Assembly: GCA_003116975.1 (NCBI GenBank)
Contig: BGKB01000089.1
Location: forward strand, 186,001-250,000
From: Aurantiochytrium sp. KH105
Taxonomy: Eukaryota; Sar; Bigyra; Thraustochytrida; Thraustochytriidae
Reading direction: 5' to 3'
Length of the DNA: 64,000 bases
The notes under the pieces are model-generated. The model saw only the letters and a list, made by a program, of their open reading frames with translations. It had not been told where the DNA came from and made no database searches. This document shows, piece after piece, positions 30,001-42,000 of the stretch (its first letter is position 1; every line of letters starts with the position of its first letter). A program made the translations under genes and the position numbers.

Positions 30001-33000
30001 CGCTTGAAAAGCAGTCGGTGCGCACATATGCGCTTTCGCCTCTTTCGGGTAGCTTCACACTTACTTTTGAGGGCCACACGACTGGTGCGATTCTTTACGA
30101 TGCCGATGCGAGCACTGTGAAAGCCGAGCTCGAAGCACTCGTTTCGATTCACACGGTCAATATTGAGCGGACCCTGATTGGTACAGACCCAACCGAAGGC
30201 GTTGTCTGGACCGTCGAATTCACGCATTTGGCCGACGAGATTGTTCAAGGTGCTGGAAATATTGGTCTTTTGCAGGCTGATGCTTCAGGCTTGAGCGGAC
30301 TCGTTCGCGAAGTGCGTGTTTCTGAGATGATTCAAGGTACCAATCCCCTCGAGCTCTGGATCGATGGTCTCACCACTGGGTCCACGTATTACGTGCGTAC
30401 CTCTGCTTTCAACGCGATTGGATTTGGCGCCGTGTCCCCCGTGGCAAGCGTCACACCCGTCGCGCGCCCAGCTACGCCAGCAGCACCGACGCTGACGGTG
30501 GCTTCCGCAACAGGCCTCACGCTTGGTTTTGACGTACCAGAGCAGGGCTCTACCGGACTTCCCGTGACATCGATGCTTTTGGAGTGGTTTACCGCAGACG
30601 GTGTGCCTGCAGAGCAGACCATCACAACATCTGCATTGGCTGGAATCACAGAGGTTCAGCGTATTACAAGCTTTGCGGATGGCACTATCCAAGGCAACTT
30701 TAGGGTATCCTTTCGCGGTGAGGTCTCTGAGCTCATTGCTTGGGACGCAAGTGCGAGCCAAGTCAAGGCAACGCTGGAGCGTATGGGAACCATTGGAACG
30801 GTCGAGGTGGTTCGGACACCTTCAAAGGTGGCGCTGCCGGGCACGGTGACAATCGATTCTGGTGCTCTCACTATTCTCACGTGCACAGTCGCAGATTGCT
30901 TCTCCTCCCTTTCCGCCGGAGACCGCATCTGGGTCGCCGACCAAGAGTTCTCCGTTTGTCAAGGTGGTTCATGTGCTACTCTTAGTAACACGGTGCTTCC
31001 GCTCGCGGAGGCCGGTGACTCTGCTGCTCAGGACTCTTTCGTCGCTCCGGTGCCAACGGACCCGATCAAGGTGTTCACGTGGGGCTACGGCTACGACTGG
31101 ACCATCACATTTGCTGCAGGCCATATTGGTGACCAGCCTGCCCTTGAACCGGTGGCGGCATCTGGTTGGGTTGGTCCAAACGTTGTGTTGTACACGATCA
31201 CCGAACGCGAGGGCCTGCAGCCGCTGAGTGGCACATTCACACTCGGCTTCATGGAGACTGGGGCGAGTGTGGAAGACCGGACGCCACCTTTGGCGCACGA
31301 TGCTTCAGCACTCACGGTGAAGACCGCGCTTGAGCGCCTCACAACCGTCTCTGTGGTCGACGTCACACGATCTGTCAATGGATATGGCTTCGATTGGCAC
31401 GTGACATTTGTAGGCACGAGCGGCCCCGTACCGCTCCTCAGCGTCGACTACAGTCAACTGACAGGTCCCAGTGCTCGTGCAATGGTTTCCAGCACAGTGC
31501 TCGGCATTTTGCCAACCTCGTACGGAAGCTACAACTACCCCGTTTCGATGGCAGGCTCCGACACCTATGAGATTACAGGTCTCACAAAGGGCGAGTCGTA
31601 TGTGGCCCAGGTGACTGCAGTCAACGCAATCGGACGAGGACCTGCTAGCGCGCGCTCGGCCTCGGAGGAACCTTCCGGGGTCCCGGATGCCCCTCTTGGT
31701 GTGTCGGTCGTTACCATGAGTGACTCGCAAATCAAAATTGTTTGGAGCCCACCGGGGGACGATGGTGGGCTTCCGATCGAGTCGTACCGCATCGAGTGGG
31801 ATTACGATGTAAACTTTGGGAACATCCAAACGAGCAACTACTTTGTCTTGTACACGGTGGCTGACGACACCGTTGGCCCGTACTTTTACAATATTGACCT
31901 CACCACGAATCACGCGTACTACGTACGTGTGAGTGCGGTTAATCGGCGTGGAGCTAGTGCGTACACAAGCAGCGCCCCTCAATCCGCCACTCCCAAGCTC
32001 AGGCTGCCCAGCGTCCCAGAGACTGCTACATTGACTGTCGTGAGTGGCGGCCAGCTCCTCGTCGAGTGGACTGCGCCGAATCCTGATCTCGCAGTCTATG
32101 GCGGCGACGGTGGCAGCCCCATCACAGCCTACCTTGTGGAGTGGGATACTGACTTTGGCCAGCCTCCAGCGGCGCAGTATGCAATGGTGGACGGCAACAC
32201 TTTTTCATATGTCATTGGTGACCGTAATATTCTTACTGGGGCCGTTGACACTCCCTTGGTCGAAGGACAAACCTACTCTGCGAGAGTCACCGCAATGAAC
32301 GCGCTCGGCTATGGACCTCCGCTCGTAACTACCCCATCGACAGCCATTCCTTCGGATCAGGTTCCACCCAAGCCTACCGACGTTACTGCCACGGTGATCT
32401 CGGAGAGCTCGGTTGAGCTTACTTGGACGTTGCCATTCAGTGACGGCGGAGAGTCACTCGAGTCCCTCGAAGTGGAATGGGATCCTAGCACCTCCTTTGA
32501 CTCTCTTCAAAGCGTCACCGTGGCTGCAGATGGAACCCTCACTGACGGTGCCTTCCGTCTTGAGTTTGGGCCTGACACTATGACAAATTGCATCTCCTGG
32601 AGCGCAACAGCAAGTGAGTTCGAGACCGCTCTCGAAACAGAACTTGCCTCGATTACAGATGTCAGCGTCACGCGTGTGGATCAGACGTCCTCCTCGAATG
32701 GTTACACCTGGCAAGTGCGTTTCCACAATCCAGTGGATCCTCCCTATAGTCTCGTCATCTCTGAGGATCAATCTGGTTGCACTGCATTTGTTGGGGCAAC
32801 CGAGACACTCTCCATCAGCACGGAGAGCCTGGGCAGCGCCACGGTTCCTATTCTGCACGAAACACAAGTGGTCGCAACCCGGGCGACAGTTGTCAACGAA
32901 GTGCAGGAAGTTCGTGCAACGGTTCAAGTCACCAATGAAAGGCAGACAGTGACAAGCAGTGTGACTGGCGTCGATGAAGTCCAAACGATTACTACAGACG

Positions 33001-36000
33001 CTGACAGCGTTGTTGCGGAAATCCAAACCATCACTACATCAACGCCCGACGTGAATGAGGAGCAAGTTGTGGCCATTATTGCCGATGACATCAACGAGCT
33101 CCAGACCATCTACACCACAGGTGATCATGCGGACGTTGTGCAGCGTCTAATTATCACTGGTGACGACGAGGACGAAGAGCAGGAGCTCGTGCTCACTGAG
33201 CCGCGTCGAGAGCAGCAGATCACCGTCTCTGGCAACGCGGCGATCGATTCGAGCTATGAGGTTCAAGAAATCGCCGTCTCGGAGCCTCGGCGAACACAAA
33301 CGGTCAGCGTCACGGCTGCTTCAACTCTCGGTAGAACAGCCGAGGTGCAGCAGATTACCATCAACTCAGACTCCTCAGGCTCTTCCATGTCGGGAACTTT
33401 TGTTCTACGGATTCCCGCCAACTCTGCTTCGGACCATCTTCTTGACGATAATTCTGCGGATGTTGACATCACGATTGATATCGCAAGTGATGATGGTACG
33501 GCCATTGCGGCTGCTATCAACAGCGCTTCTGGTGGTGTGAGCGTGCACGGAGGTACTACAGTGTCAAAAACCGGTAGCCTTGACGGTACCATCGTTCTAG
33601 ACATTACGTTCGACGCAATCTATGGAAATGTGCCACAACTCACAGTGCCAAGCAACTCGCTCACTTTCCTCGGTTCAATTTCATATTCGACAACAACTGA
33701 GGGCAATCATGGTGCATTCAAACTTAGCTATGGAGGTGAAGAGACTCGGTGCATCCGATTCGATGAGCCGGCAGCCTCTTTGGAGACCAAGCTTGAGGCG
33801 CTGACCGGTATTGTGAACGTGGCAACAACTCTTACCGAGCAAACTGCAGACCGTGACTATCTGCTTGAGGTCGTGTTTTCAGATCCGACTGCCCCTGATG
33901 CTCTCGTGATTGTTAACAACGGTGGATGTGACACGATCGAATGCGGTGGTGCAGAATGCAATTCCGAGAGTCTCACGATTGATTCGACGAATCTTGGTGG
34001 AGATTTTACTCTGCAGTTCGACACCTCGAACGAGGCAGACTGCGAGCTTTGCAATGAGCACGTTGTCGCCACTACAGGCGTCATCGACCCGACAAGCCCG
34101 ACAGATCTTGAAGACAAACTTTCTGCTCTGGCAAATATCGGTAGCGGTCAGGTCTCAGTAACACGGACCGCTCAAGCCGATGGTGAAGGATACGTCTTTA
34201 CGGTAACGTTTTCGGGAGCAAATGTGCGCGGCAACGTGCCAGTTTTGACCGTGGGGACCGACAGTCTTACGGGCGATGGCCCAACGATTGCGATCAGCTC
34301 TGTGGACGGTCACTACTCAGGCTTTAAGCTTGAGTACGGTACATATGGAACGCCCCGTGAAACTCGTTGCATTCCCTGGGATGCCGACGCGGAGAGTGCC
34401 GACAAGCTTTCTGTCCAGTATGCGATTCAGCAACTGCTTGACTCGGGCGGCGCCGATAATCTCGCTGTAAATGTGGCTCGAAACACGCACACTACTTCTG
34501 TGGCCGACTACGCCGTGACTTTCACCTCGCCATCTAGCCCTGAAGACCTCTCCCTCTCCTCGACTTCATGCGGTTCTACCTTTACTTGCGGTGGCTCTGC
34601 ATGCAGCCCTGCAATCCCTGTGACGGTTGAATCGACGAATCTTGGCGGTACCTTTAAGCTCACTGCAGATACGACTGATTGCACATTGTGCACTGTAAAG
34701 ACCAGCGAAACGACCGATCCTATCGACGTAACTGTGTCCGGCGACCTGGAGGCGAAGTTGAATGCATTGTCAAATATTGTCGTGACGGTTACGGAGACTC
34801 CGCACGTCGGCGAGGAAGGCGAGGGTATTACATGGCGCATGGTCTTCAGTGATTCAAGCATGTCTGGCAATCTGCCTGCGGCTATGCTCACCGTTACAAG
34901 TAATGCGCTGACTGGTGATGCCGTTGCCCTTCCATTGAACCCCACCACGGAGGTTGAAGGTAATGAGATCGACCAACAGGGTACTTACACTATCCAATAC
35001 GATGATACCTCGGCGTCGGTTGTGTTGGTTGGGTCCGCGGAAGACTCGAGCAATATCCAAATTAATGCTCCAGATGAGACTGCAGGTGATGGAACATCGA
35101 TCAAGGAGAAGCTTGAGCTTATGGACAGCATGGTCGCTCCGATCGCAGTCATGAAAACGCTTCTGAACGACGGCGTCGGAGGTGTTCAGTACGATATCAC
35201 CTTTATCGGCAACTCGGGCGATATGCCGACATTCTCTTGTGTTGGCGTTGGTCCATCTCTGGCTGTTGACGACCCCACGTATGGTACTTCCACTGGAACC
35301 AACATTCGCTACAGTGTTACAAAGACTTCCTTTGGCAACTTTATTGGTGGAACCTTTGATGTGACTTGGGATGGTGGCAGTAACTCTGTGACTGTTGACT
35401 GGGACGAGACGCCAGAGAACCTCAAGTCAAAGCTCGAATCCCAGTATTCTGGCATGGGTACGCTTGGAGTCACACGGACTCAATATCGGCCTTCTCCGGA
35501 TGATGACGACAGCTGGACTGGTGGTTACGTATGGACAATCGAGTACCAGACGCTAGCATCCGACGTGCAGCAGCTGGAAATTCATGACCACTCAAGCTTG
35601 ACGCATACAAATGGAGTAGCTTCGGTCAGCGCGCAACATACAGAAGAGAGGCCAGGCAACGAAGTCGGTGGCTACTTTAAGCTCTCGCTTACGCACGGAG
35701 GGTCAACAGAAGAGACCGGATTTATCTCGGCAAACGCCGCCGAGGGGGACGTCCAGACTGCATTGAATGGGCTCAGTAATGTTGGTGCAGGCCAAGTCTC
35801 TGTGAGTCGAAGCGCAACCGGCCCAGCTGGCGGATCGTCTTACACGATTACTTTCGAGGGAAGCGATGTTGGAGGGGACGTTGCCGAGCTCACCGTGCCA
35901 GATACGTGCCAGAGCGTGCAGATGCTCTCTCTAGCCGCGGATGGCCCGGTGCAGAGCGGGACATACAAAGTCACGTACAATGGCGACTCTACGAGTTGCT

Positions 36001-39000
36001 TGAGCTGGACTCTCTCACAATCGGACTTTCAGTCTGCGCTGCAAAGTACTTTTGGTGCCGACATTCCGTCTCTTTGGGTCTCGCGTTCTGGTGATGCGAC
36101 AAGCTCGACGTCCTCTTACGGGTACACGTATACTGTGAACTTTGTTGATCCTGAATTTCCCTCATACGACTTTGGCCTTGACTTCACGTCATGTGCTTCA
36201 TTTGTCTGTGACACGACCGGAAATGTGTGCAATGAGCAGCTCTCGTGGTCACCGTTTGGCTCGTGCGATGAATTGACTGGAACAGGTGCTTCAATTGACG
36301 TTAGCACCCAAGTGAGTGGAAATGAGCTTGATGGTTCGTTTATCATCGAGTACCAAGGCGAGGACACAGCCCCGTTGTCGCACGCAATTTCCGCCAGTGA
36401 CTTGAAAACTGCTTTGGAGCGCCATACATATATTGACGAGGTTGAAGTGTTGCGCACTCAAGACACGGCAATGGCTCAGACGCAAAGCTATGTCTGGTCA
36501 ATCACCTTTGTAAATGGTGCTCAGCATGATGGCACCGACCATGGAAATGACAACTGGGACTCTGGTTTCTCGACGGCTTGGGGCCAGAATGTCGGTGACA
36601 TTCCGCTCCTTGGTTGTAATGCTGGAGGACTTCAGGCCAAGACGGTGGCCCAATCGGTTTCTTGCGTTCCTGCCGAGTTTTTAGCGGGTAGTTTGCCGCT
36701 CTCTGGAAGCTTCACGGTCACACTCGATTCTACGAACTCGGACTTTATGTACGTTAAGGCCTCGCATACGTCCGGTGCGATTGCGCACAATGCACCCTCT
36801 TCAGCTGCCAATGCAGCACTCACGTCGCGAGCCGGAGAGAGCATCGAAGAAATACTTGAGGCGATGGCGAATATCGGTGATGTCGTCGTAATTCGGGATG
36901 ATGTCGACTTGCACCACGCCGGTCCCGGACAGGCTGGTGCTTATCGCTGGTCAATCACCTTTCTCCAGGATGTATGCACCCCCGGAGACGCTGTGTGTTT
37001 GAGCGCGGGAGATATTCCGGACCTCGTTCCAAATGATGGGTCTTTGATCGGGACCAATGCTGCCGTTACCGTCAATGAAGTTCTCAAGGGCAACATTATG
37101 CGCGGCACCTTTGTGATGCAGCTTGGCAGCATCGATTCGCTACCACTTTCGTGGGACGCAAGCGCGACCGAGGTCAAGGCTGCTCTCGAGGCACTTCCTG
37201 AAGTCACAAGTGTAGACGTCACTTCGGCGCGAGTCAGCAAGTACGGAGCGCGATACTGGTCCGTTCGCTTCACCGAAAATCCCGGAGAGACACCTCCAGG
37301 TGCTGGTGACAGACCTGATATCACCCTTGATACAACGTTTATGATCGAAACAGACACCGGGTCGAACACAATGGTCTTTTCTGTCGACGAAGACCAGGCC
37401 GGATCGACAAGTCTTTCGGGCGATTTCACGCTCGAGCTCCCTGACACTTCGGACATTCTCCGCACGATAAACTTCGATGCTGATCCTGTCGAGGTAGAGC
37501 GAAAGCTTCGTGAGATCGATCCTCTCATGGACGTTCGGGTCACACGGGAAGTTTACCCGTCTCCCGGTGCAGGCGGTTGGGGCGCCGTCGCCACCTCAGA
37601 TGGCGAAGTGGGCGGTTACCTCTGGCGCATTTACTTCCTTCGAAACCCTGGCGTTTTTGAGGGAGAGACGTGGCCTCCTGGATCGGGCGATGTTTCCACA
37701 CTGGCGTGGACAAGCTCGGGTCTTGGCGGGACCGGCGCCGCCGTGGCGGCTGACCAGACACAAGCCGGAAGCACCCCGCTTTCGGGATACTTTCGAATCT
37801 CCTACGATGGACAAGAGACGGACGCGCTTTCCTATGACATTAGCGCGACGGATATCAAGACGCAACTCGAACTCATTGACAGCATCGGTGCAGTCAGCAC
37901 TCATCGCTCGCTCGCGATGATGGAACCATTGCCAGGAACCGTCACTGTGGAGAAGGGCATTGCATACATGGACGCGACGGCTGACCTGTGGTCACATATC
38001 TCTCGTGGGGACATTGTACGTATTGGTGGTGCTGATGGTCTCGGCCTTAACGGCATTAATGACATTGGCGTCACAGGAGACGAACTCATCACGCAGGGCA
38101 CGGGATCGATGACCGTAGGATCCGCTACTGTGACCACGAGCGCGAACCTGCGCCCGTACATTGCCGAGCTCGACTACGTCCGCATCGATAATGGTGTGTA
38201 TCAGGTGCTCAGCACAGGCGTCGAGATCCAATCTGTGGCCATCGGCAATTCGCCGACAGCTGGCGGATACACGCTTCAGTATCTGGACGAGACGACCACG
38301 TGCTTGAGCTTTGATGCTACCGCGGCAGATGTTGAGGCCGCCATTGAATTTCTGGACGGCATTGATGACGTTATTGTCACTCGCGAGTACATCACTGGCG
38401 ATGGTTACTTGTACTCCGTCTTCTTTGTTGGCGACAATTTCGACGGCGACGTTGATGATCTGACAGCCGCTCTCGGAGATCCCGGCTGTGCAGCGCTCGA
38501 TAACTCTGGCACCGTCACACCAACAGAAGTCCAAGCTGGCACTGCCGCGAATACGCTGACGCTTGATCGGGTTTTTGCAGGCGAGACAAACGCAGACGCA
38601 TACATTTACGCTGTTCCTCCCACGTTTTCCATTCTCAACGAAGGCGTCGAGATCCAGGAGCTTTCTGTTACAACGGCTTCCGGCACTGGATCGCTGACAG
38701 GTGGCCAATTCAAGATTTACGATGCTAGCCACACGGGTGGCACTTCTTGCCTCTCTTACCAGGCCTCTGAAAGCGAGGTACAGGATGCAATTGAAAGCCT
38801 TCACTCCACATCGAGTGGTGATGTCCGCGTGACCCGACGCCTTGCAAGTGCATCAGAGCCTAGCGCAGGCTATGTGTACTCCATTTACTTTGAAGGGAGC
38901 ACATACGCAGGAGACCGAGAGCAGCTTCAGCTCACAGAGACAGGGTGCACAGCCTTGGCGCCAGACAGTCTTCTTCAAGAATCTACCATTGTGGAGGGTG

Positions 39001-42000
39001 ATACCACCTTGGCGGGCCCGCTCCGTAAAGAAGTCCAGCGCATCACGCTCACAGACTCGCTTCAAACGCAGTCTTTTACATTGCAGCTTGCAGATATCTC
39101 TGCATCAGAGACCTTCGACTTCACCTACAACGGCGCTGCGTACGGAACCTGTCTCAGTACGGATACCGTCGATAGTGCCATGCTGACGGCAATTCAGACT
39201 GGGACCGGGGAGGTAGTGACAAGCGTGACGCGATCCACAACATCGTCAACTGTAACGTACACGGTTGTCTTTGACAGATCGAGTGGTCTTTACCCTCTTC
39301 AGATCATCGAGGGCAGCTGCGCCTGGACAAATATGGTTGATGTCCGAACAAGCCCTGGCAATCTCGGATCGGGTATGACTGTCACCTTTGATACAACGTC
39401 TTGCAGCATGTGCACAGTTAAGGGTAGCTACACGAGTGGCGCAATCGATCCAACCCTGGACCATGGACCGAGCTCACTAGTGGAGCAGCTCTATGCACTT
39501 CCAAACATTGGCGCCTATCAAGTAGAAGTCTCGCGCACGGACGCATCTGCAAGCGACGTAACTGAGGAAGGTTCAACCTGGGATATCACCTTTGTGGGCG
39601 ATGCAGTGATGGGCGATGTTCCTCAGCTAATCGCGAATCAGGGTTTACTCGTTGGCGACAACCTTGTTCTCAACTACGAGACACTTACGGAAGGCACGGA
39701 GAATCGTGTGTACCTCGGCGCGGTAACACGGGTGGACGGGGAGGTCCTGAGTGGCGATGCAAACATTCCTGCAACGTATTCCGGCTGGTCTCGATCTGGA
39801 CTCACGGTATACAAGGTTTCTGGGCACCGCTGGACAGTAAACTTTGGCACAAACCTCGGCGATCTTGATGATTTGACGAGCGACGTGAGCAACCTTTATG
39901 GCTCTGATGCTGATGTGCTCAGTTTCGAAGCCATCAAGGGCGTTCTTCCCGACGCATACACTGTCACTGGACTCGATACGGGTCTCCCATACGCCTTCCG
40001 TGTGGCTCTTCGGAATAGTCTTGGCCTTGGGGCCTTTTCGACAGAGAACCCTGTCGAATACCCTCGTGGGGTCCCGGCGCCTCCTGTTCCTTTGGCGGTA
40101 GACATTGCTCTTCACCAAGACGAGATTCAGCGGGTAAGTCTTGCAGCTTCGCACATTGATGAAATTCAGACCATCACAACGGGCTGCACCGATTTGCGTG
40201 AGGTGCAAACGATCCAGACGACTAGCTCGAGCAGCATCTCAACTGGAACAATTGTACTTTCATTCACAGGAGAAGTGAATGGCGTAAGTCACACATTTAC
40301 CACAGCACAGGAAAAGCAGGTCGTGCGTCTCTATCAGAGCTCCGGCGATGGTGGGGCTGCAACAGTGGGCGGTTTCCGTCTCGAGTACAATTCAGCTACA
40401 ACGGCAACTTGTTTGAACCATGATGCTACTGAAGCTGAAGTCGAGTCAGCACTGGAGAGCCTCGCCGGTATCACTGACGTGAAGGTGGTTCGAACCTGGG
40501 TTGCGGCAGATGCAGGTTACTCCTTCACAGTCGTCTTTGTTGACCCTGTATCCCCGAGTCACGACATCACGGTTGCCAATGGACCGGGCAGTGGTTCGGC
40601 GTGCAAGGCGTGGGTGCCACTGGCAAACACGTATGCAAGTGCTGTGAGCGTCTTAGATGCAGCTGGCGAGGACTTGTCGTTTGATATGACAGCTGCAGAG
40701 CTCCAAGCCGAGCTCGAAAAGTTGCCCCATGTCTTTGGCGTCCATACGCAACGTTCAATTGCTGACGAATTTGGCGGCTTTCTTTGGACTGTTGCTTTCG
40801 AAGGCAATGGTGGCAATCTTGTAGAGATGTCATGCGCCACTGGCGGGGGCTTCGATGGTGATGCCTGTACTGTGCAGACGATCTCGAACGGCAACGAGAT
40901 CGGCGGATTCTACACGCTCACTTTCGGTTCCGCCACAACCTCAAATTTGCAATACGATGCATCTGCAAATGATGTGAAGCTGGCAATTGAGGCTCTGAAT
41001 GGAGGCAACACCCATAGTGTTGATGTCACACGAAGCACGGTGGATGCGGCGACAAATGCATATGTATGGTCGGTCACTTTTACCTCTGACATTGGAGATC
41101 TCGGTGCTATGACATCTGTCAGCTCTCTGACAGGATCTGGCGCAGTGGTCACCATTGACGAGTTACAAAAGGGTAACTGGCTGTCTGGCGAGTTCACCTT
41201 GAGCTACCAGCATGCGACAACGTCTGCTATTGCGTATGATGCGAGCGCTGCGGACATCCAGACTGCCTTGGAGGCCTTGAGCACGGTCAAGTCGGTCGAT
41301 GTTTCAGAGACGACGACAGATTCGCAGCGCGGCCGATCGTGGCTCGTGACCTTTACGAGTCCAAGCAACGGCGGCGACCTCGACGCTCTAACAGGGTCTT
41401 CGACGCTCCTCACAGGGGTCGGTAAAACCGTCTTGGTGGAGGAGGTACAAAAGGGCTCGGAAGCGACTGGCTCCCAGGCCTCGATCACCTTTGATGCCTC
41501 AACGGACGATGGCGGGGAGTCCGTCTCGGGCTACCGTGTCGAGGTTGACACGGTCGGTACTTTTGACTCAGGTAATGGCCAGTGGTTCATGCTCGAGGAC
41601 TCCCAGATGCTCTACGGAACACAAGAAGTGCTCGTGTCAGCGTCACCTCGAGACGAAGTGCAAGAAGTTCGCATCTACAAGCCCTCTGTTGTGCAGACAG
41701 TAAGCGTTGCTGCTGACACCCAAATCACTGCGGGTGAGTACGTTCTTTCATACAATGGTAGAACTACAGCGTGTATTGCCTGGGATGCTGATACTACGAC
41801 GATGGCGACTGCGATCCAAGACGCGGTTTTGGCCTACGATTCCAGCTTTACGACGCCGTCGGTGTCGGTCACGCGAACTCCGACTGCAACCGGGCACGAC
41901 TACGAGGTGACATTTGCCGAAACTTCGGACATCTTTCAGCTGCAGGTGGACTCTGTGGGCGTGACCGCTTGCAGCGAAGACTTTGCATGCTCTGGCGCCT

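Larger units (their letters stand above)
32358..40044 (+). other. FN3 domain split by about 2,480 residues
   Basis: FN3 strands A-C run from 32358 to about 32513 (VPPKPTDVTATVI, VELTWTLPFSDGG, LEVEWDPSTSF). The next FN3 strands are at about 39943-40044 (AYTVTGLDTGLPYAFRVALRN). I see no other FN3 strand between them, only some 19 EVQ modules, the 13-residue array and xGD modules. The simplest parse is one FN3 domain with a 7.4 kb nested insert; loss of two half-domains in separate events would look similar. Confidence 0.6.

Noticed and set aside
29262..30248. Antisense ORF of 328 codons inside the giant gene, and similar ones
   Set aside because: They are shadows of the repetitive plus-strand coding frame, with no domain and no separate codon pattern.
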